Assembly (NCBI GenBank): GCA_964036275.1
Contig: OZ038433.1
Coordinates: forward strand, 37,667,336 to 37,731,335
From: Litoditis marina
Taxonomy: Eukaryota; Nematoda; Chromadorea; Rhabditida; Rhabditidae
Reading direction: 5' to 3'
DNA length: 64,000 bases
The translations under genes were made by a program, and so were the position numbers. Of the stretch, positions 21,843-34,455 are shown in pieces. The notes under the pieces are model-generated. The model did no database searches and was not told where the DNA came from. It worked only from the letters and a program-made list of their open reading frames with translations. Every line of letters begins with the position of its first letter. The stretch's first letter is position 1.

Positions 21843-23726
21843 TCTGCATTACTATACCAAATCGTGAAAGATCACGGTACGGTACGGTACGCTCAAACAG
21901 CCAGCAACCCTTTCAAACCTTATCTAACATGTGTGTCACCGAAAAAAAAAGTTGTGGTGTCTAAGGAATTTCGCTAACGTATAACGACGGCTACGTTAGG
22001 GCCTTAAGTTTGAACCCCAAAAAACGACGATACTTCAAGGTAAGAACTGCCACCACGCAACTAAGGTAATGACCGTAACAAAAATCGATAATATCGATTT
22101 ATTGATTTTATATGACCCAAAATATGAAGTTCCTAAAATGCGAATTCGGCTCTGTAATTCCAATATGTGGTACCTTGGCAGATTTAAAGTTTTTTAAGAG
22201 ATGTCATTTTTTTGTTTTTGCCTTTAAACATTTTTATGATGTTCAAAAAATCGACATATTTTGACATATTTTGCACCAGCATACCGCGTAGATTCAATGG
22301 AATTGTCCGAAACTTCAAAGTAATGAACAACAACATCTCTTTCTACTACCGCCAAAATATCGATTTAAATTTCGCAATAGCCGCCGAGTTCTACAAACTT
22401 TGGGAAATTTCCTAGATTTTCCAAACTGTTCAAACGAGTCCGATTTGGACCAAATGTTCAGTGTAGATGTATTTACTCTTACCAAGTAACCTGTCTAAGT
22501 TTCAGAGATCAAAGATCATTTATCGATTTTTCCCAGCAAATTTAATAAAATTGGTACCTATAAAATGATTCGAAAATACCATGTTAACGTAGACTTTCTG
22601 ATCTCTATCTTCTGTGTTGTAACAAACATATAGTCCGCTGTCCATTAATAATGTCAATAAAGACAAAAGTTTGTATATTGATTTTTGAGTGAAGCCTGAA
22701 AATCGGCCAAAAATTATTTTCAGATCTCGAAAACGGCTCGAACGATTTTTCTCTTATTCATTCAAATGATAGAACTCGTAAAGATATATAAAAAGTTATA
22801 GTGAAGTAAAAAATTCTTCGACGCGTTTTTGTATAAAATATTTTTTTATTAAAACCTAAAACTTTAAAATAAACTTGGAATGTTGATTTGATGTCAGTAG
22901 ATGCACGCTTACCTGACATCAATAATTCAAAAAAGATTATGGAAAAATATTCATTTTTACGGAAGTTATACGAGTTTTAGTCCAAACCCGTACTATATAC
23001 GGCGCAAATAGACCCATTTTTAAGATGTTTCGACCAACTCAACTTGTAACGTCTCTCCCGGACTTCTAAATGATCGTAGAACGCTGAAATTTTCAGTAAT
23101 GATAGGTAATAATCAAACGAACTCGGAGCCGAACGGACAAAGATCAAAGATCAGTTATCGATTGATGGTAGATTTTTGACCTACAGAAATAAGAGTTTCT
23201 GAGTTGTACTCTTGGAAGTTTCTGAACCAATCCTACTAAGTATGAGCAATCCAACAACACTTAGATCTAGGAAAAATATGCGTAATTTTTCATTTTATAC
23301 GAGTTTTAAAATCTCAAGATCAAACCACCATGATGACGTCATAGCTAATTTTTCAACTTTGCATTAAACGAATTAAACGACCTCAGGACGCGTTTTTCAG
23401 ACATGGGATGTAACGTAAACCTCACTTGATATATTACATGTGACGACGAGTTAGATTCTGAAGTTCGGAAGACGTCAAATTGTGAAGTTGCTCAAAACTG
23501 TCTAAAAATGATAGAACGAGTCTAAAAAGGAGTGAGAACACTCTATTGACCTCAAATCATATTACCGAGCTCATGACGAGTAAGATTCTAAAGGATAGAA
23601 GACGTCAAGTATCCAACTTACTCAAAACTATCTGAAACTTTCCAAAAAAGTTGAAAACGAAAAGGTGCAAGCTGGTTACTAAGAACCGCTAGACGGGCGC
23701 GCGGCGGTAGCCGCGCGACCGGCTAG
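21843..23726 (+). mobile_element. H2 unit B1
   Basis: 1,884 bp from TC at 21843 to CTAG at 23723-23726. It carries a GGTAC pentamer tract just inside the 5' end, the CRE-type palindrome ATGACGTCAT at 23333-23342, and a GCCGCGCG-type terminal stem with loop GGTA. Parts of its middle are nearly identical to B4, indicating exchange between non-adjacent units. Confidence 0.8.
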
Positions 23727-26043
23727 TCTGCATTACTATACCAAATCGTGAAAGATGACGGTACGGTACGGTACGGTACGTAACGTAACGCCTTAAACTT
23801 TGAGTAAGCCATATCTAACCCAATCTAACATGTCAGTCACCGAAAAAAAAAGTTGTGGTGTCTAAGGAATTTCGCTAACGTGTAACGACGATTACGTTAG
23901 GGCCTTAAGTTTGAACCCCAAAAAACGACGATACTTCAAGGGAAGAACTGCTGCTGCGTAACTAAGGTAATGACCCTAACCAAAATCGATAATATCGATT
24001 TATTGATTTTATATGACCTAAAATATAAAATTACTAAAGTGCGAATTCGACTCTGTAATTTCAGTATGTGGTACCTTGGCAGATTTAAAGTTTTTTAAGA
24101 GATGTCATTTTTTTGTTTTTGCCTTTAAACATTTTTATGATGTTCCAAAAATTGACAATTTTCGACATATTTTGTATTAGCATACCGCGTATAGTCCATG
24201 GAATTGTCTGAAACTTGAAAGTAACAAACAACAACATCTCTATCTACTATCATCGAAATATCGATTGAAATTTTGCAATAGCCGCCAAGTTCTACAAAGT
24301 TTGGGAAATTTCTTAGATTTTCCAAACTGTTCAAACGAGTCCAAATTGGACCAAATGTTCAGTGTAGATGTATTTTATCATACCAGACGACCTGCCCGAG
24401 TTTTAAAGATCAAAGATCATTTATCGATTTTTCCCAGCAAAATCATCAAAATTGGTACCTCCGAAATTACTCGAAAATACCATGTTAACGTAGACGCTAT
24501 GATCTCAACCTTCTAGGTTGTAACAAACATAATGTCCGGTACACAAAAATAGTGTTGAAAATAACATATTTCTGTATATTGATTTTTGAGTGAAGCCAGA
24601 AAATCGGCAAAAAATTATTTTCAGATCTCAAAAACGGCTCGAACGATTTTTTTCTAATTCACTCAGATGATAGAACTCGTAGAGATTTCGCAATAGCCGC
24701 CGAGTTCTACAAACTTTGAGAAATTTCTTAGATTTTCCAAACTGTTCAAACGAGTCCGAATTGGACCAAATGCTCAGTGTAGATGTATTTACTCATACCA
24801 AGTAACCTGTTCAAGTTTCAGAAATCAAAGATCATTTATCGATTTTTCCCAGCAAAATCATGAAAATTGGTACCTCCAAAATGATTCGAAAATACCGTGT
24901 TAACGTAGACTTTCTGATCTCTAACTTCTGTGTTAGAACAAACATAATGTCCGCTGTCCATTGATAATGTCAATAAAGACAAAAGTTTGTATATTGATTT
25001 TTGAGTGAAGCCTTAAAATCGGCCAAAAATTATTTTCAGATCTCGAAAACGGCTCGAACGATTTTTTTCTAATCTATTCAAATGATAGAACTCGTAGAGA
25101 TATATGAAAAGTTATATTGAAGTAAAAAAATTCTTCGACGCGTTTTTGTATAAAACTTTTTTTATTAAAACTTAAAACTTTAAAATAAACTTGGAAATTT
25201 GATTTGACGTCAGTAGATGCACGCTCACTTGAGATTAATAATGCAAAAAGAATTATAGGAAAATGTTCATTTTTGCGGAAGTTATACGAGTTTTAGTCCA
25301 AACCCGTACTATATACGGCGCAAATAGACCTGTTTTTAAGATGTTTCGACCCACTCAACTTGTAACGTGTCTCCCGGACTTCTAAATGACGGTAGAAAGC
25401 TGAAATTTGCAGTAATGATACGTAATAATCAAACGAGCTCAGAGCCGAACGGACAAAGATCAAAGATCAATTATCGATTGATGGTAGATTTTTGACCTAC
25501 AGAAATAAGATTTTATGAGTTGTACTCTTGGAACTTTCTGAGCGAATACTACTGAGTATGAGCAACCCAACAACATTTAGATCAAGGAAAAATATGCGTA
25601 ACTTTTCATTTTATACGAGTTTTAAAATCTCAAGATCAAACCACCATGATGACGTCATAGCTAATTTTTCAACTTTGCATTATACGAATTAAACGACCTC
25701 AGGACGCGTTTTTCAGACATGGGATGTAACGTAAACATCATTTAATAAGTAACATATGACGACGAGTTAGATTCTGAAGTTCTGAAGACGTCAAATTGTG
25801 AAATTGCTCAAAACTGTCTGAAATTCGCAGAACGAGTGTAACGAGTGGCAAAAACATCATATTGACGTCAAATCATCATTTCAAGTTCACGACGAGTTAG
25901 ATTCTGGAGAATAGAAGACGTCAAGTAGCCAACTTACTCAAAACAATCTGAAACTTTCCAAAAAAGTTGAAAACGAAAAAGTTGCATGACGGTTACTAAG
26001 AACCACTAGACGGGCGCGCGGCGGTAGCCGCGCGACCGGCTAG
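23727..26043 (+). mobile_element. H2 unit B2 with 415-bp internal duplication
   Basis: 2,317 bp. The segment from the HSE-like core to the sequence GATAGAACTCGTAGAGAT occurs twice (landmark starts at 24669 and 25084, 415 bp apart), with the join near 24687. The second copy resembles B1 more than the first, so the duplication joined two different units. The longest pentamer tract in H2 is at 23759-23790. It ends in CTAG at 26040-26043. Confidence 0.8.
23759..23790 (+). repeat. 5' pentamer tract, GGTAC then GTAAC type (B2)
   Basis: Longest example in H2: several GGTAC-type pentamers followed by GTAAC-type pentamers, at the same distance from the TC terminus as in H1. Sharing this variable tract between diverged families suggests that it belongs to the 5' end module. 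Confidence 0.8.
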
Positions 26044-26598
26044 TCTGCATTACTATACCAAATCACGTAGGATCACGGTACGGTACGCTCAAACAGCCAG
26101 CAACCCTTTCAAACCTTATCTAACATGTGTGTCACCGTTCAAAAACGTCTATGGATTTAACGAAAATCTCAAACGTATAACGACGGCTACGTTAGGGCCT
26201 TAGTTTTGAACCCCAAAAAACGTCGATACTTCGAGGGAAGAACTGCTGCAACGCAACTAAGGTAATGACCCTAACCAAAATCGATAATATCGATTTATTG
26301 ATTTTATATGACCTAAAATATGAAGTTCCTAAAATGCGAATTCGGCTCTGGAATTTTAGTATGTGGTACCTTGGCAGATTTAAAGTTTTTTAAGAGATGT
26401 CATTTTTTTGTTTTTGCCTTTAAACATTTTTATGATGTTCAAAAAATCGACAATTTTTGACATATTTTGCATCAGCATACCGCGTAGATTCGATGGAATT
26501 GTCTGAAACTTGGAAGTAACAAACAACAACATCTCTGTCTACTACCGCCAAGATATCGATTGAAATTTCGCCATAACCGCCGAGTTCTACAAACTTTG

Positions 26599-26628
26599 GG
26601 AAATTTCTTAGATTTTCCAAATTGTTCA
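26599..26628. promoter_or_regulatory. Heat-shock-element-like cluster in H2 (B3)
   Basis: GAA at 26600 is followed by TTC at 26605, 26615 and 26625. The first pair is an inverted HSE pair and the later TTC units are at 10-bp steps, as in gapped or step-type HSEs. It lies at the position homologous to the H1 element. Confidence 0.45.
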
Positions 26629-27870
26629 AACGAGTCCAAATTGGACCAAATGTTCAGTGTAGATGTATTTAGTCATATCAAATGACCTGGCCGAGTTTTA
26701 TAGATCAAAGATCATTTATCGATTTTTCCCAGCAAATTTATGAAAATTGGTACCTCCGAAATGACTCGAAAATACCATGTTAACGTAGACGCTATGATCT
26801 CAATCTTTTGTATTGTAACCAACATAATGTCTGGTACACGAACAAAGTGTTGAAAATAACATATTTCTGTATATTGATTTTTGAGTGAAGCCAGAAAATC
26901 GGCAAATTTTTTTTTTCCAGATCTCAAAAACGGCTCGAACGATTTTTTTCTAATTCACTCAGATGATAGAACTCGTAGAGATCTGTAAAAAGTAGTATTG
27001 AAATAAAAAAATTCATCGACGCGTTTTTGTATAAAACATTTTTTTATTAAAACTTGAAACTATAAAATAAACTTGGAATTACGATTTGACGTTAGTAGAT
27101 GCACGCTTACTTGAGATCGAGAATGCAGAAAGAATTATAGGAAAATATTCATTTTTACGGAAGTTATACGAGTTTTAGTCCAAACCCGTACTATATACGG
27201 CGCAAATAGACCTATTTTTAAGATGTTTCGACTAACTCAAATTGTAACGTCTCTCCCGGCTTTCTAAATTATCATAGAAAGCTGAAATTTCCAGTAATGA
27301 TACGTAATAATTAAACGAGCTCGGAGCCGAACGGACAAAGATCAAAGATCAAATATCGATCGATAGTAGAATTTTGACCTACAGAAATAAGAGTTTCTGA
27401 ATTGTACTCTTGGAAGTTTCTGAACCAATCCTACTAAGTATGAGCAATCCAACAACACTTGGATCTAAGAAAAATATGCATAACTTTTCATTTTATACGA
27501 GTTTTAAAATCTCAAGATCAAACCACCATGATGACGTCATAGCTGATTTTTCAACTTTGCGTTGAACGAATGAAACAAACTCAGGACGCATTAATCAGAC
27601 TAAGAATGTAACGTAAACATCATTTAACAAGTTACATGTGACGACGAGTTAGATTCTGAAGTTCTGAAGACGTCAAATTGTGAAGTTGCTCAAAACTGTC
27701 TGAAATTCCCAGAACGAGTGTACGAGTGGCAAAAACATCATATTGACGTCAAATCATCATTTCGAGTTCACGACGAGTTAGATTCTGGAGAATAGAAGAC
27801 GGCAAGTATCAAACTTACTCAAAACAATCTGAAACTTTCCATAAAAGTTGAAAACGAAAAAGTTGTATGA

Positions 27871-27924
27871 CGGTTACTAAGAACCGCTAGACGGGCGCGC
27901 GGCGGTAGCCGCGCGACCGGCTAG
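27871..27924 (+). other. H2 3' end: subterminal and terminal hairpins (B3)
   Basis: A small hairpin CGGTT-ACTAAG-AACCG (27871-27886) precedes the terminal stem CGCGCGGC/GCCGCGCG with loop GGTA (27896-27915), then ACCGG and CTAG. The flanks of the stem are identical to those of H1, although the rest of the unit is diverged. This suggests that one protein recognises both families. Confidence 0.82.
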
Positions 27925-29804
27925 TCTGCATTACTATACCAAATCGCGTAGTATACCGTAACGGTACCTCCAAACCCTATGTAGCCCATTCTAACCTGAT
28001 CTAACATGTGTGTCACCGTTAAAAAACGTGTATGGATTTAACGAAATTCTCAAACGTATAACGACGGCTACGTTAGGGCCTTAAGTTTGAACCCCAAAAA
28101 ACGTCGATACTTCGAGGGAAGAACTGCTGCTACGTAACTAAGGTAATGACCCTAACAAAAATCGATAATATCGATTTATTGATTTTATATGACCTAAAAT
28201 ATAAAATTGCTAAAGTGCGAATTCGACTCTGTAATTTCAGTATGTGGTACCTTGGCAAATTTAAAGTTTTTTAAGAGATGTCATTTTTTTGTTTTTGCCT
28301 TTAAACATTTTTATGATGTTCCAAAAATTGACAATTTTCGACACATTTCGCATCAGCATACCGCGTATAGTCGATGGAATTGTCTGAAACTCAAAAGTAA
28401 CAAACAACAACATTCTCATCTGCTATCACCAAAATATCGATTGAAATTTCGCAATAGCCGCCGAGTTCTACAAACTTTGGGAAATTTCCTAGATTTTCCA
28501 AACTGTTCAAACGAGTCCGACTTGGACCAAATGTTCAGTGTAGATGTATATACTCATACCAAGTAACATGTATAAGTTTCAGAGATCAAAGATCATTTAT
28601 CGATTTTTCCCAGCAAATTTAAGAAAATTGGTACCTATAGAATGATTCGAAAATACCATGTTAACGTAGACTTTCTGATCTCTATTTTCTGTGTTGTAAC
28701 AAACATATAGTCCGCTGTCCATTCATAATGTCAATAAAGACAAAAGTTTGTATATTGATTTTTGAGTGAAGCCTGAAAATCGGCCAAAAATTATTTTCAG
28801 ATCTCGAAAACGGCTCGAACGATTTTTCTCTTATTCATTCAAATGATAGAACTCGTAAAGATATATAAAAAGTTATAGTGAAGTAAAAAATTCTTCGACG
28901 CGTTTTTGTATAAAATATTTTTTTATTAAAACCTAAAACTTTAAAATAAACTTGGAATGTTGATTTGATGTCAGTAGATGCACGCTTACCTGACATCAAT
29001 AATTCGAAAAAGATTATGGAAAAATATTCATTTTTACGGAAGTTATACGAGTTTTAGTCCAAACCCGTACTATATACGGCGCAAATAGACCCATTTTTAA
29101 GATGTTTCGACCAACTCAACTTGTAACGTCTCTCCCGGACTTCTAAATGATCGTAGAACGCTGAAATTTTCAGTAATGATAGGTAATAATCAAACGAACT
29201 CGGAGCCGAACGGACAAAGATCAAAGATCAGTTATCGATCGATGGTAGAATTTTGACCTACAGAAATAAGAGTTTCTGAGTTGTACTCTTGAAAGTTTCT
29301 GAACCAATCCTACTACGTATGAGCAATCCAACAACACTTAGATCTAAGAAAAATATTCATAACTTTTCATTTTATACAAGTTTTAAAATCTCAAGATCAA
29401 ACCACCATGATGACGTCATAGCTGATTTTTCAACTTTGCGTTGAATGAATGAAACGACCTCAGGACGCGTTTTTCAGACATGGGATGTAACGTAAACCTC
29501 ACTTGATATATTACATGTGACCACGAGTTAGATTCTGAAGTTCTGAAGACGTCAAATTGTGAAGTTGCTCAAAACTGTCTAAAAATAATAGAACGAGTCT
29601 AAAAAGGAGTGAAAACACTCTATTGACGTCAAATCATATTACCGAGTTCATGACAAGTAAGATTCTGAAGGATAGAAGACGTCAAGTATCCAACTTACTC
29701 AAAACTATCTGAAACTTTCCAAAAAAGTTGAAAACGAACAAGTTGCATGACGGTTACAATGAACCGCTAGACGGGCGCGCGGCGGTAGCCGCGTGACCGG
29801 CTAG
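27925..29804 (+). mobile_element. H2 unit B4, wobble-paired terminal stem
   Basis: 1,880 bp. The terminal stem pairs CGCGCGGC with GCCGCGTG, so the second pair is G-T, an intermediate between the G-C of H2 and the A-T of H1. The longest open frame of the window (119 codons, + strand, 28207-28566) lies here. It runs through non-coding landmarks and is not intact in sister units. Confidence 0.8.
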
Positions 29805-32571
29805 TCTGCATTACTATACCAAATCGTGAAAGATCACGTAACGGTACGGTACGCCTTAAATTTTGAGTAAGCCATATCTAACCACATCTAACATGTGTGT
29901 CACCGTTCAAAAACATGTGTGACACTAAGGAAACTCGCTAACGTCTAACGACGGCTACGTTAGGGCCTTAGTTTTGAACCTCAAAAAACGTCGATACTTC
30001 GAGGGAAGAACTGCTGCTGCGTAACTAAGGTAATGACCCTAACAAAAATCGATAATATCGATTTATTGATTTTTTATGACCGAAAATATGAAGTTGCTAA
30101 AGTGCGAATTTGGCTCTGTAATTTCAATATGTGGTACCTTGGCAGATTTAAAGTTTTTTAAGAGATGTAATTTTTTTGTTTTTGCCTTTAAACATTTTTA
30201 TGATGTTCAAAAAATTGACATATTTTGACATATTTTGCATCAGCATACCGCGTAGATTCAATGGTATTGTCCGAAACTCCAAAGTAATAAACAACAACAT
30301 CTCTATCTACTACCGCCAAAATATCGATTGAAATTTCGCAATAGCCGCCGAGTTCTACAAACTTTGGGAAATTTCTTAGATTTTCCAAACTGTTCAAACA
30401 AGTCCGAATTGGACCAAAAGTTCAGTGTGGATGTATTTATTCATGCCGAGTGACCTGCCTAAGTTTCAGTGATCAAAGATCATTTATCGATTTTTCCCAG
30501 CAAATTCATGAAAATTGGTACCTCCGAAATGACTCGAAAATACCATGTTAACGTAGACGCTATAATTTCAATATTCTGTATTGTAACAAACACAATGTCC
30601 GGTACACGAAAATAGTGTTGAAAATAACATATTTCTGTATATTGATTTTTGAGTGAAGCCAGAAAATCGGCAAAAAATTATTTTCAGATCTCAAAAACGG
30701 CTTTAACGATTTTTTTCCAATTCACTCAGATGATAGAACTCGTAGAGATATGTAAAAAGTAGTATTGAAATAAAAAAATTCTTCGACGCGTTTTTGTATA
30801 AAACATTTTTTTAATAAAACTTGAAACTTTAAAATAAACTTGGAAGTACGATTTAAGGTCAGTAGATGCACGCTTACTTGAGATCAAGACTGCGAAAAGA
30901 ATTATAAAAAAATATTTATTTTTACGGAAGTTATACGAGTTTTAGTCCAAACCCGTACTATGTACGGCGCAAATAGACCTATTTTTAAGAAGTTTCGACC
31001 GACTCAACTTGTAACGTCTCTCCCGGCTCTCTAAATCATCGTAGAAAGCTGAAATTTTCAGTAATGATAGGTAATAATCAAACGAGCTCGGAGCCGAACG
31101 GACAAAGATCAAAGATCAATTATCGATCGATGGTAGAATTTTGACCTACAGAAATAAGAGTTTCTGAGTTGTACTCTTGGAAGTTTCTGAACCAATCCTA
31201 CTACGTATGAGCAATCCAACAACACTTGGATCTAAGAAAAATATTCATAACTTTTCATTTTATACGAGTTTTAAAATCTCAAGATCAAACCACCATGATG
31301 ACGTCATAGCTGATTTTTCAACTTTGCATTAAAAGAATTAAACGACCTCAGGACGCGTTTTTGAGACATGGGATGTAACATAAACCTCACTTCATATATT
31401 ACATGTGACGACGAGTTAGATTCTGAAGTTCTGAAGACGTCAAATTGTGAAGTTGCTCAAAACTGTCTGAAATTCCCAGAACGAGTGTAACGAGTGGCAA
31501 AAACATCATATTGACGTCAAATCATCATTTCGAGTTCACGACGAGTTAGATTCTGGAGAATAGAAGACGTCAAGTATCCAACTTACTCAAAACATTGTTA
31601 TCAACGCAGATGATAGAACTCGTAACAATACGTAAAAAGTATTATTGAAATAAAAAAATTCTTCGACGCGTTTTTGTATAAAACATTTTTTTATTAAAAC
31701 TTGAAACTTTAAAATAAACTTGGAATTACTATTTGACGTCAATAGCTGCACGCTCACTTGAGACCAAGAATGCAGAAAGAATTATGGAAAAATATTCATT
31801 TTTACGGAAGTTATACGAGTTTTAGTCCAAACCCGTACTATATACGGCGCAAATAGACCTATTTTTAAGATGTTTCGACCGACTCAACTTGTAACGTCTC
31901 TCCCGGCTTTCTAAATTATCGTAGAAAGCTGAATATTTCAGTAATGATAGGTAATAATCAAACGAGCTCGGAGCCGAACGGACAAAGATCAAAGATCAAT
32001 TATCGATCGATGGTAGAATTTTGACCTACAGAAATAAGAGTTTCTGAGTTGTACTCTTGGACGTTTCTGAACCAATCATACTACGTATGAGCAATCCAAC
32101 AACACTTGGATCTAAGAAAAATATTCATAACTTTTCATTTTATACGAGTTTTAAAATCTCAAGATCAAACCACCATGATGACGTCATAGCTGATTTTTCA
32201 ACTTTGCGTTGCATGAATGAAACGACCTCAGAACACATTAATCAGACTGAGAATGTAACGTAAACATCATTTAATAAGTAACTTGTGGCGACGAGTTAGA
32301 TTCTGAAGTTCTGAAGACGTCAAATTGTGAAGTTGCTCAAAACTGTCTGAAATTCCCAGAACGAGTGTACGAGTGGCAAAAACATCATATTGACGTCAAA
32401 TCATCATTTCGAGTTCACGACGAGTTAGATTCTGGAGAATAGAAGACGTCAAGTATCAAACTTACTCAAAACAATCGGAAACTTTCCATAAAAGTTGAAA
32501 ACGAAAAAGTTGCATGACGGTTACTGAGAACCGCTAGACGGGCGCGCGGCGGTAGCCGCGCGACCGGCTAG
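29805..32571 (+). mobile_element. H2 unit B5, 2.8-kb chimera with partial duplication
   Basis: 2,767 bp. The unit proceeds normally almost to its 3' end, to ACTTACTCAAAACA near 31594. There follow about 12 bases not expected in H2 (31595-31606), and the sequence then restarts in mid-unit at CAGATGATAGAACTCG and runs to a normal end. The mid-to-3' section, including the CCGTA hairpin and the CRE palindrome, is therefore present twice. The filler suggests template switching or end joining. It ends in CTAG at 32568-32571. Confidence 0.8.
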
Positions 32572-34455
32572 TCTGCATTACTATACCAAATCGTGAAAGA
32601 TCACGGTACGTAACGCCTTAAATTTTGAGTAAGCCATATCTAACCCCATCTAACATGTGTGTCACCGTTCAAAAACATGTGTGGCACTAAGGAAACTCGC
32701 TAACGTATAACGACGGCTACGTTAGGGCCTTAGTTTTGAACCCCAAAAAACGTCGATACTTCGCGGGAAGAACTGCTGCAACGCAACTAAGGTAATGACC
32801 CTAACCAAAATCGATAATATCGATTTATTGATTTTTTATGACCGAAAATATGAAGTTGCTAAAGTGCGAATTTGGCTCTGGAAATTCAGTATGTGGTACG
32901 TTGGCAGATTTAAAGTTTTTTAAGAGATGTAATTTTTTTGTTTTTGCCTTTAAACATTTTTATGATGTTCAAAAAATCAACATATTTTGACATATTTTGC
33001 ATCAGCATACCGCGTAGATTCAATGGAATTGTCTGAAACTCCAAAGTAATAAACAACAACATCTCTGTCTACTACCGCCAGAATATCGATTGAAATTCCG
33101 CAATAGCCGCCGAGTTCTACAAACTTTGGGAAATTTCTTAGATTTTCCAAATTGTTCAAACGAGTCCGATTTGGACCAAATGTTCAGTGTAGATGTATTT
33201 ACTCATACCGAATGACCTGCCCAATTTTCAGAGATCAAAGATCATTTATCGATTTTTCTCAGCAAAATCATGAAAATTGGTACCTCCGAAATGACTCGAA
33301 AATACAATGTTAACATAGACTTTCTGATCTCAATCCTCCATGTTGTAACAAACATATTATCCGCTACACGAAAATAGTGTTGAAAATAACATATTTCTGT
33401 ATATTGATTTTTGAGTGAAGCCAGAAAATCGGCAAAAAATTATTTTCAGATCTCAAAAACGGCTTTAACGATTTTTTTCTATTTCACTCAGATGATAGAA
33501 CTCGTAGAGATATGTAAAAAGTAGTATTGAAATAAAAAAATTCTTCGACGCGTTTTTGTATAAAACATTTTTTTTATTAAAACTTGAAACTTTAAAATAA
33601 ACTTGGAATTACGATTTGACGTCAGTAGATGCACGCTTATTTGAGATCAAAAATACAGAAAGAATTATAGGAAAATGTTCATTTTTACGGAAGTTATACG
33701 AGTTTTTGTCCGAACCCGTACTATATACGGCGCAAATAGACCTATTTTTAAGATGTTTCGACCGACTCAACTTGTAACGTCTCTCCCGGCTCTCTAAATT
33801 ATCGTAGAAAGCTGAAATTTTTAGTAATGATAGGTAATAATCAAACGAGCTCGGAGCCAAACGGACAAAGATCAAAGATCAATTATCGATCGATGGTAGA
33901 ATTTTGACCTACAGAATTAAGAGTTTCTGAGTTGTACTCTTGGAAGTTTCTGAACCAATCCTACTACGTATGAGCAATCCAACAAGATTTGGATCTAAGA
34001 AAAATATTCATAACTTTTCATTTTATACGAGTTTTAAAATCTCAAGATCAAACCACCATGATGACGTCATAGCTGATTTTTCAACTTTGCGTTGAATGAA
34101 TGAAACAAACTCAGAACACATTAATCAGACTAAGAATGTAACGTGAACATCATTTAATAAGTAACATGTGACGACGAGTTAGATTCTGAAGTTCTGAAGA
34201 CGTCAAATTGTGAAGTTGCTCAAAACTGTCTGAAATTCCCAGAACGAGTGTAACGAGTGGCAAAAACATCATATTGACGTCAATTCATCAGTTCGAGTTC
34301 ACGACGAGTTAGATTCTGGAGAATAGAAGACGTCAAGTATCCAACTTACTCAAAACAATCTGAAACTTTCCAAAAAAGTTGAAAACGAACAAGTTGCAAA
34401 CCGGTTACAAAGAACCGCTAGACGGGCGCGCGGCGGTAGCCGCGCGACCGGCTAG
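32572..34455 (+). mobile_element. H2 unit B6
   Basis: 1,884 bp, standard architecture. The 5' tract is reduced to one or two pentamers. It is very similar to B8 in the HSE region and middle. It ends in CTAG at 34452-34455. Confidence 0.8.

Larger units (their letters stand above)
26044..27924 (+). mobile_element. H2 unit B3 (reference H2 unit)
   Basis: 1,881 bp with all H2 landmarks: the HSE-like GAA at 26600 with TTC at 26605, 26615 and 26625; the CCGTACTATATACGG hairpin 27186-27200; ATGACGTCAT 27531-27540; the paired repeats 27653-27675 and 27782-27804; a subterminal CGGTT/AACCG hairpin 27871-27886; the terminal stem-loop 27896-27915; and CTAG at 27921-27924. Non-autonomous, with no coding capacity. 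Confidence 0.82.

Noticed and set aside
28207..28566. 119-codon + strand frame in B4
   Set aside because: Longest frame in the window, but not conserved in other H2 units, and its translation resembles AT-rich non-coding sequence with no domain.
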